Below are positions 11,991 through 23,600 of a DNA stretch of 64,000 nt, one piece after another. Both the position numbers and the translations under genes were made by a program. Source of the DNA: Strigops habroptila (lineage: Eukaryota; Chordata; Aves; Psittaciformes; Psittacidae). Position 1 is the stretch's first letter. Each line of letters starts with the position of its first letter. The stretch covers positions 34,664,207 through 34,728,206 of the forward strand of contig NC_044283.2 in the NCBI RefSeq assembly GCF_004027225.2, in the 5' to 3' direction. Under the pieces are notes generated by a model, which had not been told where the DNA came from, made no database searches, and worked only from the letters and a program-made list of their open reading frames with translations.

Positions 11991-14900
11991 TGACTCTTTG
12001 AGCCTGATGGCTCACCGATGTGAATCTTCACAGGTCCCATCCTGGCCAGCAGCACCACTGCCATGGCGAACCACCCCTCCAGCCTGACAGGGGAACTGCC
12101 GGCTGAGGCTTTGTTAGGGATTGCTTGAAAAACCCAGTACAGGAAGCCGAAAGAAGACTCTGGGGAGCACTTTGGTAGTTACTTCACTAGCATTAATTGA
12201 AGGAAGAAATCACATTCAAATAAAATGCTGAGATTCTATCCAGCTCGATATAACTCTATCTTAACAGTTAAATCTAAATCCTGCCACCATCTAGATTTTC
12301 CTTCTAAATTATTATTTCATTCCCCTGTCGAAGAGCCCAAGGAACTAGCAATCATCTTCTTTACATAAATTTCATTTAAGAAAGGGTGGTTTCACAGGCT
12401 GGCACACTGAATGAGAGCGTAATCTCCATCTTTGAAGCTTTGATCACTCACTGAGCATTTTATTGCTTTGTATATTAGGAATATTTTCACAAAGATAACA
12501 AAAAGTATGCTGTGACCAGTACAATTGCTCTGATTTCCAAGATAGCCTACAATAATGTTGGCAATAAAAACTCTTCTGGTGCATCACTCAGCCTGAAAGC
12601 TCTATGTAGCTTCAGAGGCTGCAGTAGTTCATCAGCTACCAAAGTGAATCTCACAGGGATTTTAAACTGTTGAGAATGAGCAAGATAAACAAAAGTTCTG
12701 ACTTGCCACTTTTGGTCTTTCTCTCTGAAGTTGGGTGCTGCGAGTCTTCATGCAAGTGAGGTGAGACAAAGCACAGAGGCCTCACCTGATCACCCTGAAG
12801 CAGCAGTCACAGGGGCTGAGTCTCACCCAGGGGCCTGGTATAAGTTTGAGGTGTGGCTGGGGCTGTGGGGAGCAGGCAGGTTGTAAGGAGTCTGGGAGTT
12901 ACTGTTGAGTGGTGTGAGGCTCATGAAAGGGCAGTGAGCAGTAATCCAACAGGCTTGTCTTGGGTTTCTGCTGCACTGGGGGCACTTAAGGGCGAAGTAC
13001 CAAAGTGACCACAGCAGAAAGGCTGTTTATTTGCAGCTGTTTCTTCACAGTTGTAGGTAAGAAAAGGATTTATATGACACAAGGCTGAAAATGTGAGGTA
13101 CCAACTCTTTCTCTCTTCAGTGGTGATGGCTCAAAGGGTTGAGCCAGTCGTACAAAGGGTTGTACCATTAAAGCCTCTTTTAGCAGATTTCTCTATTTCT
13201 TCCCTTTAAAATCCAGGTTTAGCTAATGTGAAACTCTCTGATTTGAGAACAGAGGGGTAAAACTTCTTTCAAGTGCTTAGTCTGCATCTGCTCCACGTCC
13301 TCAGCCTTGGGAACTACTGAAAGGCACAGGGTGGAAAATTGTTGAACAGGACCGACTGTCTAAGAAACCCTATATAAAATCTTTAAATACACATTCCCTT
13401 CCTTTTACACTTCACTCACCTGTTTACTTTCTCTGGCTTGAAGGAAATGGGGAGGGGGGAAAGGATTTGTGAACTGTCTCTGCCTCATTTAAAAAACCCA
13501 ATGTCTTCCTGGCATTTACAGCTCAGTTAAACAGCAGTGAAAGCTGCGGTTAATCAAGCTATGGAAGAGTGCAGCATTTGACTTTTTTTTTTTTGCTGGA
13601 GCAGGAGCTTAATCGCAGCGGCTTGCTTCCCAACACTGCTCATCCTCAGGAGCAGCGGATTTATGTCATCTGAATGCTTCAAAGGCACTCACACAACTGG
13701 GCTTTGAACCCCTTCCCTGCTGAGGAGGTATCCCATGAAGAAGGCGCCTTGGGCAGCTCCATGCCTGCAAGGCACCACCAGATAATTGTGGTGGGAGGGC
13801 TGCTGCCTGTCACTCCCAATAATGAATAAGAAGGGCACCATCTTTCTGCAAACTGTGCAGCAGAAGGGCAACACTTAAAGTGGAGCTGTATGTGACAGGG
13901 TACGTGAGTTACAGTGGTTTGCTTTGTGTCTCTACCTGAACTCTTCCCTTCTTTTTTTTTTTTTTTTGAGGCATTAAGGAGTAAGTTGGAGTGAGAAGCT
14001 GCTACTTCTGCCTCATATGCTTCAAGGTTTGTGGTGGAAAATCTGCCCTCTGTCAGGGCACTAGTCCTTCTCATTCAAGTATGAGGGAAAGAAAAATCAG
14101 GCTTGATGGCTGGGTTTTTAGTTGTTGACGTTATTTACTGTGCTCTTAACAAACAGTGCCCTAAGGAGAATGAGAATAATGTGCTCCAGTAGCAGAATAT
14201 GCATGATAGAGAAGCAATTGCCTACGGTTTCCTGGGATTTCTTACTCCAGGCTCTCTACTTCCCTATTCCTTCATTGTTTCAAGCTAATATGTATTTCAG
14301 TTCTGCCATGCAAATATTCAGAAGGGCTCCCTGAACCAAAAGAGAGAAAATGAAATATATTCAAATCACCGCTTCAGTGGCGTAAGTTGTGTCTTGGTTT
14401 GCCAGAGACTTGGGTACCTTCTTTACTTGGCTGTATAACTCTGCTGTTGCTGCTTGTTGACTCGTGCCGAAGTCTTTTATGTGGCATATCTTGTTGTGAG
14501 CAGGGTTCTTTCCCTCCACTGTTCAATCAAGTCTGACTGCTAATCAGAATGTTGCTGGGTAAACAGGACTGATTAAAATTAAAATTTTAATTTTGTGTTG
14601 TAAACAATATGGCACTTTAATATTTGTACTGTTATTAAAGATACCGATAATAATGCATCTGGTGTTTTGTGGGGCGGATTTCATATTTATTTCTTGAAGT
14701 GCTGACAAGTTTTGCTAAAGAGCTTCACATTCAGATGCCAGGATACATTTCCATGTATTCCCTTTTTCAAGGGTGACTGCACCTAATTATATTGGATATG
14801 GGTATCCTATTTATTCTTTCTAGTTTTAAATCTCATGAGGAAGAAATGTGTCTGTTACAAGTGGGGACATTGCACTGTAAGAAACAGCCATATCATCAAT

Positions 14901-17900
14901 GCCTTTGTCTACGTGAATCTACTCGTAGCTGTTAACATTGTTTATCTACCTTGCAGAGGAGAAAACTCAGAAGCTAGTTAAGTGTAGAAACACCTTAAAG
15001 AGTGTTGGCTGGTGCTTGGAGGCTTGCCCTGAGGACAGGGACACGGCAGGCGAGAAAGCCCTTGACAGCAAAACAAATTTGTGATGGGATGTTGAAGTCT
15101 GAGCATGAAAGGAAGAGAGAAAAGGAAGTGCATGTTTGCACAAGAGGTCTGTTACCTATCATGCCCTTCAAGGCCAAAGGAAGCTGTCTGTAAACGGGGA
15201 GGAAAAGAACCTTGCATCCTCTCACTGTCTCTTCCTGCAGCCCTCGTCATCTCTTCCACAGCCTCTTTTCCTCCAGGGATTTGCAGAGATGTGAGCAAGA
15301 CAGGGCTGCATGGCAGAAGTGGCACAAACATGGCAGAAGCAGCATGGTTCATCATTCACCTGGCAGAGCTGTGGGTCTCTGCTCCTTCCACTCCCCCTTC
15401 CTGAAATACATGGTCTTGCAACACTATAGCTGCCTGCCCAGAGTCACATTGTGTGGAAAAGGGTGGGAGCCATGGTGACCATCTCCATATGTCACAGAAG
15501 GGGACACTTGTCCTCTTCTGGGGTGACACCATGGCTTGGTTCAGGTAGGATGGCTCTGGAAATAGGATGTTTCTGCTGCTCTTCGCCTCATTGCTCATGT
15601 TGGCTCACATCCCTGGTTGGAAATGCTGGTGCATGAGCACACGTGAGCCAGGCCAGTGCCCTGCAGGATACATGTCCCTGGGGTTGGGCTTTTGGGATCC
15701 TAGACACCCTAGGACTGACTTAAGCCTGCAGAAAGGTCACTGATGTCAGCGGTGGGTCTTGCTGTGAGGCAAAATAAAATGATACCTTCATACATTTGGT
15801 TTGAATAAAAACCTTAATAGTCTGATCCCATTGTTCACTTCTGGCCAGTTCCTTTCTTTTCTGTTGATCATAGCTTAGAGTGCAAGAAAAGCTGTAACCA
15901 TCCTTTGCAGTGAGCTAGGTAGCCTGTATAAGTAAGTGTGTGTATTCCCCTTGCAGCTAAGGTGACTATAGTACTACATATTTCCTGCTCATGCCAGAAT
16001 GTAAAATATGTACTTAACTATCCTTTAAGTCAGTGGGGCTAGGGCTGACGATGTGCTCACATCCTTTCCTGACCTGAGGTCTATAAAGAGATGGAGCCTG
16101 ATGTCCCTATTGGCATTCAAATAATGCCTTCCTGACAAAGTCTGCAAAAACACAGCTTTACAGCTCAGTAATAAATATTCTAGTTTGAGATTCTGCCCTT
16201 GAGTGGGGGCTATGCATTACCTGGCTTGATTTTAAATGCACTTTTAGCTCAGACTGATGCAACTAAGGGCTTTTTTTACACATCCCAGGGGTGTGTGTGG
16301 GGTGATGCAGAATGGACTAGGGAAGAGCAGAGGAGAGCTGTTTCAGGTCACAGTCTTCCCTAATGAACAACTCCCTGCAAAAGTAGAAATACCTGTGTAG
16401 TATTCGTGCTTCACCATATTTGTTTTATTTTGACCACTTTTTAAGGTTAAGTCATAACTACCAGCACTGGGTGTGCAGAACTGACTGACTTCACCTCAGG
16501 TGGAGAAGGAACATCTAGTAAGATGAATTCTGTTTCTGAGAATTTGGCATTCAAGAGAGAGCAAGTCATGCGTTCACACACCCAAATGCGTTTTCTTTCT
16601 AAGGATAAATCTCCAAAAGAAAGGGCAGGTTCTGATAATGCCTGGGGGATTTTTGCCATGTTTCACTTCTATTTTTTCTCCCATAGAAATCTTCTGGTCT
16701 TGGTACTTAAAACTACCTGGCAGTAATGTTTATGGGTTTCCTCACCCCTGTCGGCTTTACTGACTACAGAAAAAGTGTCCTTTCCAAGGTGCATGCCTAT
16801 ACCCATGTAGCAGACACCTCTTGTTCCCACTCTCCTCTGCTGTGCTGCCCAGGAGTGCAGGCAGATTGGGTAGTAACATTCAGATGTGAGCAGCGAGCAC
16901 TGCAAAAAGCATGTCAGGCTCTATGGGTTGTCTGTTCTGATTTGAAAAAATCTGTTGAAGGATACAGCAGGGGAGACAGGCTGTGGAGAGGAGCTTAGGA
17001 GACCAACATCTGAAAAGAGAAGCCTCTCAAAAGAGCCAGGAGTTGTGTTTAAGGAAGGGAGATTGATCTCCTTGATGTCAGGCAATGAGACTTGACACAT
17101 GAGCAGAGGGGTTTTTTTAAAAAAAGAAGTAGTGTCTATCTACCCCAGAGATAATGTTGAGGCTACTGAGAAGTAGAGAATGAGCAGAAAACACATACTT
17201 CAAGCCCTGCCCCTGTGTGGTGCAGGGTATGCGTACCTTGGCTTTGTTTCTGGGAGGAGACTACGCAATTGCAGGGCACTCTGCGTGTCCTGGGGCTGAG
17301 CAGCAGCCAGCCTCTATCACCCCAGCCTGCTATTTGCATTGAACCTTCTGTACCAGAGAGGAGGATGTGAAAACTTCCTCTGGCTGTGCTGAGGGTTAAC
17401 ATCCATTTCTTCTCAGCTAGTGAATGGGCTGGCAAGGCAGCAGCCTGCGAGCTACAGCGGGCCTTTTTGTGGTTGCCCCTCAGTGTGCTGCTTGAGCCTG
17501 GGACAAATAAAAGCAAGAGTAGTGAGGACTCTCCTTAGCTCAATGACTTAGCTGCTGGCAGAGAAGTTCGATTTTGCTTGCAAAGTGCAACTAAGGAGTG
17601 AGATGCTATTAGGCTTGAAGAAATATAGCGAGTGAGACATTGCTGGTGCTCCTAGCTGCCATGTTCCCTTGGACCAGGACTGTTCCTCGGTGGCTCTGGT
17701 ACTCCTGTGAGACCTCTCTCTCCTCAGTGGCTCTGCTCTGAGCCCTGCCTTTGACTCTGACCAAGTTTCTTGATCTCGCTGTGGGTGTGTTTCCTTCCCT
17801 GTGAAATATCACCTTGCCTTTGAGATATTGGAAAGAAGGGATCACAGACAATGGTGAGGGCTTTATAGTTACGACTGTCTTCCTGCATCTCTATAGGTCA

Positions 17901-19629
17901 CGCATGTTACTGTTACATCAAAATATTGCAAAGACTTGCCCATGAGCCACATCAGGGTTCCCTGGATGAATGGAGGCTACAGTTCTCTCTGCCTACTGTG
18001 CTGTTTGCTTCTGGGCATGTCTCTTCGGAGCTAAATTGAAATCCCTGGGTCACAGTCTGATCAAGCTTATCTGAAAAGTATTTTTTGTATAGTTGCAAAA
18101 TGAGAAAATTTGTTCATCCAAAACCTGTTATTAGAGATGGCTTTAAACCAAAGATAACATATTCTTCACACGACTTTTAAAAAGACACAGGTATCAAAAT
18201 TCACATCAGGCTGTGAAGTAACTCAGTCTTGTGTAGTTGTGCAGGCACATTGCATTAAATTGCTGTACCCACTGATGAAACAAATACATTTTGAAAGTTG
18301 CTGTTTTCTTTAGATAGATAGGTTTTTACTATAGCTGTAATTCTTTGTTGCAAGTCATTTTACTGAAAGTAATACCTTACCTAGTTGGGTTTCTTTTTTA
18401 AATGGAGAAATCTACCACTTAAATTTCTGAGTTAGCAAGTTTAAAAGTTTAACTTAAAAATCGCAAATTAAAACGGCTTTTTTTCTCTCTGTCACCTTCT
18501 ATAGCCCTCAGTCTTGTTCTCATTGACTAGCAGATAATATTTGAAAGACTGAACACATTTAAATAAGTGGGGATATTTTTGCCAAGAGGGCTTGGAAGGG
18601 AGACAGACCGCGTGGGTTACTTGTGTGGGTGATGAATCGATTAGACAAAGCTTTAGGTTTTGTTTATGGAGTTCCTCAAAAGCATAGCCAAAGAATAAAG
18701 CAGCTGATTTCTCTCTTCCCTATTCCTTATCCTTTACTCATATGCTTGCAACATCACATACGGTTGGTATCCATGGAAATTATATCATAGCAAGAGCAGC
18801 TGATGAACTCTTGGGAAATAAAGTTCCCATTTTCATGCAAATATTCTAAATAGCAAAGAGGTGAGGAAGAAAAATGATTGATAAATAGAATTATTTCTGT
18901 CCTAGAATATATTTCAGTATTTTCCTTGAGGCAGAAGCAGCTTTTTGAAATTGTCTTCTTCCTGAACACAAACTTCCATAGATCAGTGTGTGTGTATGCA
19001 AGTTATGAGGAAGAAAGCAAAATTTAAAATAATGCACATTGATTTTGTGATGAAATATTCTAGATAATCCTTGTGTAATTTAACTTTATTGTCAGGATAC
19101 AATCCAATAACTTCAGAAAGAGCAGGCACCTTTCATTTAAAAGCTAGATTGAGAGATGAACTGCTTGCTAGGGGCTGGACATTGGTGATTAGTGTAGTCT
19201 TCTATGTCACATGAAAGCTGTCTCTCTGTGCCCCCTCAATAATGCACTAAAATCCTATCTTTCTCTCTGCTTTTAAATGAGAGCAGTACAGTATTCAAAA
19301 GACTGCTCTTTCTGTAGTAGTTTTATTCCAAATTTTAGAATTTACCTGCACTGATATGAACACTTGCTTTCTGTCCTCCTGCCAGCACATTTAATGCAAG
19401 CTTCTGAAGTGGGATGGTGCTCCAGTCTGTGTTTCTGCACAGGCAAAGCTATAGATTAATTTCCTCAATTGGGCTTCCTGACTCCTATTTCTGTTGAAAA
19501 CTACAGATGGAAGCTTCAGTGAAGCAGAGGTTATTATAACACCTCAGATGATAGATAACAATAGTGGGAAACTTGCCATAAAGACATGCAGTTTCTTGAC
19601 AAAGAATCCCTATAATACTCTTTGGACAC
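11991..19629. other. Intergenic, no recognised gene
   Basis: Nothing here can be assigned to a gene. Visible features are scattered poly-T runs (about 13580 and 13953), a 20-bp AT palindrome (14575-14594) and mildly GC-richer patches around 14990-15660 and 17160-17860 whose overlapping open frames on both strands reflect base composition. None shows a protein family signature. Confidence 0.7.
19624..19629. repeat. Target-site duplication, left copy (GGACAC)
   Basis: GGACAC immediately precedes the LTR start TGTGGTGG and is repeated exactly at 20615-20620. If the LTR ends at 20615, the duplication is the 5-mer GACAC; if it ends at 20614, it is the 6-mer. Confidence 0.85.
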
Positions 19630-20615
19630 TGTGGTGGATTGACCCTGGCTGGATGCCAGGTGCCCACCAAAGCTGCTCTGTCACTGCCCTCCTCAGCTGG
19701 ACAGGGGAGAGAAAATAGAACAAAAGGCTCATGGGTCGAGATAAGGGCAAGGAGAGATCACTCACCAGTTACTATCACAGGCAAAACAGACTTAGGGAAA
19801 TTAGTTTAATTTATTACCAATCAAATCAGAGTAGGATAATGAGAAATAAAACCAGATCTTAAAACATCTTCCTCTCATCCCTCCCTTCTTCCTAGGCTTA
19901 ACTTCACTCTCAAATTGTCTACCTCCTCCCCAGCAGCACAGGGGGATAGGGAACAGGGATTGTGGTCAGTTCATCCCATGTTGTCCCTGCTGCTCCTTCC
20001 TCCTCAGGGGAGGACTCCTCACACTCTTTGCTCCAGCGTGGGTCCCCCAGAGGGTCACAAGCCCTGCCAGCAAACCTGCTCCAGTGTGGGCTCCTCTCTC
20101 CATGGAGCAGCTCCTGCCAGGACCCTGCTCCAGCACAGGCTTCCCATGGGGTCACAGCCTCCTTTAGGCATCCCACTGCTCTGGTGTGGGGTCCTCCCCA
20201 GGCTGCAGGTGGATATCTGCCCCACTGTGGATCTCTATGGGCTGCGAGGGCACAGCCTGCCTCACTATGGTCTGCACTGGGGTCTGCAGGGGAACCTCTG
20301 CTCCAGTGCCTGGAGCACCTCCTCCCCTCCTTCTGCACTGACCTTGGGGCGTGCAGAGCTGTTTCTTTCACATATTCTCATTCCTCTCTCTGACTGCAAT
20401 TGCTGTCGTGCAGCTCTTTTCCCTCTTCTTAACTATGCTATTCCAGAGGTGCTACCACCATCACTGGTGGGCTCAGCCTTGGCCAGTGGTGGGTCTGTCT
20501 TAGAGCAAGCTGGCATCGGCTCCATCAGACACAGGGGAAGCTTCTAGAAGCTGCTCACAAAAGCCACCCCTGTAGCTCCCCCACTACCAAAACCTTGCCA
20601 CCAAAACCCAGTATG
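19630..20615. mobile_element. Solo LTR of an endogenous retrovirus
   Basis: The segment starts TGTGGTGGATTGACCCTGGC, the beginning I associate with a common neoavian ERV LTR, and continues with the typical CAGGTGCCCACCAAAGC, GAGAGAAAATAGAACAAAAG and GGTCGAGATAAGG stretches. It ends in ...CCCAGTATG, where the family probably ends in CA. It is flanked by GGACAC on both sides (19624-19629 and 20615-20620), a 5-6 bp target-site duplication. No gag, pol or env sequence adjoins it, so it is a solo LTR of about 986 bp left by LTR-LTR recombination. AATAAA occurs on the + strand at 19845-19850 and on the - strand at 19809-19814, so transcriptional orientation is not settled here. The long open frames inside are compositional. 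Confidence 0.88.
20028..20225. repeat. Degenerate ~48-bp minisatellite inside the LTR
   Basis: Four imperfect units each begin with a variant of CTCCAGYGTGGGNTCC (near 20031, 20079, 20127 and 20178) and continue with GGGTCACA or CTGCCAG-like blocks. This internal repeat explains the long GC-rich open frames in the LTR. Confidence 0.6.
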
Positions 20616-20620
20616 GACAC
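20615..20620. repeat. Target-site duplication, right copy (GGACAC)
   Basis: Exact repeat of the hexamer at 19624-19629, immediately after the LTR's terminal CCCAGTAT. The intact duplication shows that both LTR ends are original. Confidence 0.85.
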
Positions 20621-23600
20621 ATGCATAGAAAACCCTTCCTTTTTCTTGGTTTTTTTTTTTTTTTTTGTTGTATCTTGGTAATCAAGATCCTCAAATCCTT
20701 TCCTCTGGCACGTTCTAAGAATGCTTATAGGATAGAAACACATGCACCAATTGTATGAGCTAGCTCTCCTCTTACATCTCTTAGGTCTTTTAAGCAAGAT
20801 CTTAATAAAAGTGTTGTAATAGTCACATACATTAACCATTTCCAAACAAAAAAATATCAAAATAATTTATAGAACATTGTCACCTTGTGCATAGCTCTAA
20901 TTACTTCTGTATTGTGGTCATTATGTCCTCAGTGACTAATACAGAAAGCACTGTGACACTGCTGCTGAAAACAAACGTGGGGAGGGACTGATGCTAGTCA
21001 TTAGAGCTGATGGGGTTTTGATCCATTTGGTAGGCAGGACCTTCATTAGAGGAGTTGTCTGGACCATCGGTACTGTCTGCAATCTAATCAAATCACACAT
21101 ATGGTCCATTTAGCCAGATACTCTAACAAGGATTGTGATTGTATGCTTCAAATCAGCATTAAACCTGCCCCCAATTTGATGAACAAATATATAACAGCAT
21201 ATTATGAGGATCCCACATCACAGTTGGTTGCCTCTAGATTACATTTGGTGTGGGCTATTTAGGATGTACCTTAGTCACCTGAAGGTAAATACCTGGGTAA
21301 AGATATTCACAGCTGATCCTTAGTAGGAAAAGGGGACAGCGAGGGAAAGAGGGTCATCAAGTCTCGCTGACTTTTTTCCTTTCTGTCTTAGATTGTGGAC
21401 AAATCAAGGTCAAACATTTCCTAACCAAAGTGGTACATGAGACTAATGTGGTAGTGTGATAGTTTCTCTCATCAGTTGTGTCTGAGGAAGGTATCTCATT
21501 CAGCTGTGCTATACTTCCCAGCATGAATGAGGAGTTAGCTGTGCTGACTGAGTCTTGCTCCAGGCTCACACAGGTAATCGCCCTCAAAACTGGGCTCATT
21601 GCAAGGCTCCTTAACCACTCTTCTGCCATTCTCTACCTGGATACAAGAGAGAAAAGAAAATAACTGCATCTGGAAAAAAATCATCCAAAACACAGAAAGT
21701 CCCTAAGAGGGTGAAATTCTGGAAAAAGTTACTAAGTAGTGTAAGAAAGAGTCAGTCAGTAGTGCACAACAGATGAGTTTGCAATGGGATACAGTAGATC
21801 AAAAAACAATCATAACTTTTGGACTATGTCTGTCATGGAGAAGAGAGAAATTATCCTTCCTCACAGGACTCTTCTGCTAGGTGTTCTGCACACTCTTAGG
21901 TGCTGGGGTCTTGTTTAGGGCAGTTTCTGCTTTTGCTAATACAGAGAGGGCGTAATGATGATTCGGAACCCAGGGATGAGGGAAAAGTTGAAATGGGTAA
22001 CCTCTTTAGATGATGCCTAAAATAGCACTCAGGTGTTTCCAAATATTTGAAGTTTTAGGGAACGACTACTCAGTTCAAAAGACTGTAACTAGGGACAGTA
22101 TGTTAAAATAAAAGAAGGGGTGAAATTAAATATCTGGAGGAATTATGTTCTGATAATAGCATCGCTGCAATCTGTAATGGCAACAGCACAGCTCTGGAGG
22201 CCAAACTGTTTTGTTGGACAAAAACCTCTGTACTTTGATTTGTGTTCCAAACTAACAGGTACTTGGGGGTTGTTTCTTGTTTTATTTCCTCTCTTTTGTC
22301 CTTTTCCTTCTTCTGCTGCTGTTCAGTGGAGTGATGTACATACCTATATGCTAGTATATATCAGGCGTGGGCTGATGTAACAGAAAATGTTGGCATGAGT
22401 ATTTGCTTAGAAGGGTTTTTTTTTTCCACACCATATTGACTTGTTCCTGCTACGATGCACGCATGCTATCAGGGTTTCCACTGCAATCCACATCTTCAAG
22501 AGTCTGTAATTTGTTGCAATAAAAACTTCCAGTCTGAAATTTCCCTCCTGTTGTGTGAGCCCAGCACAGAGCAGTTGTACATTTAAAATACTCATTTTAA
22601 ATGCTTTCTAAACTAGACTACCAGGACAACTGCTGATGCTTGAACCTGCAAGTATTTTTTCTAGAGAAGAGTCTGACAGTGGGGTGCTCCTGACTCACGG
22701 TGGGAAGAGGCAGCATCATGACACGGGGATGCCGAATGTCACTTGTGTGACACAGGTCAGAACTATTGAGTATTTAATAAAACTGCTAAATTGCCCCAAT
22801 TGCTTTGATAATAAATGGACTGCTGAGCCTGCCAAGTAAATAATTAATTTCCAGTACATATTTGGCTCTTGTTGCTGGCAGCCACCTTTGTTTCACGGAC
22901 CATAACTGGTTGGCACTATTAGGCTAAGGCAGAAGCCTTTAGATAGAGATTAACAGGCACATTAAGTTTTAGCATGTAGATAATCTGCATTCTTTAAAAG
23001 GTTGTGTGTGTATTGACAGAAGAAAATGCCGTAGTATGCCCTTCTAGCCCTGCCCCAATAGTCTTTTGTGTACTGAGATCACCAAGGCCTCTCTGCGACC
23101 GGTGTTTGTAGTTGTAGGGAATCTCCCCATCATTTTTAAGAGCTGGTATGATGGCTTTCTATTGCTTCCAGAGAACAACGACACTCAGTAGTTGGGCAAT
23201 ACTCAGTGCACCCCAAGAAGGAGATGCTTCTTCTCTTAAAGAAGAGAGGTAGGAGTGAAAGGTTGGCATTAAGGTGATTTGGGGGTGCCTTCTCTACAGC
23301 TTCAGCTGTGAAGAGAAAAGGTCCAGCACACCTGGCATAGGCAAGGAAGGAAATGTGCTGTGCTTGGATTTTAGTCCCTTACCTGTAAATTTAAATTTTA
23401 AACTACTAATTCGACTAATATGTGTAAAAAACTATTTTGGCCAGTCCTACTCTCCTTTTAATTTCCAGACTCTTACAAACAGGTCTTTATGTGTCTAGGG
23501 TCCCTGCCACCATTGTCAAATACAGCACTGAGTAAAACCAAACCCAAAGGCAAATTATCCTCTGCTTCCCAAACTCTAGGATCTGATGCTCTGTCTTTTG

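Noticed and set aside
13679..14074. 131-codon minus-strand frame
   Set aside because: Contains a lysine run from a poly-T tract, has no family resemblance and no supporting splice context.
17163..17516. 117-codon minus-strand frame
   Set aside because: Lies in a slightly GC-rich patch where several frames are open; no motif.
19915..20547. 210-codon open frame on the + strand, with overlapping frames on both strands
   Set aside because: It lies wholly inside the solo LTR and follows its GC-rich internal repeats; no protein family signature.
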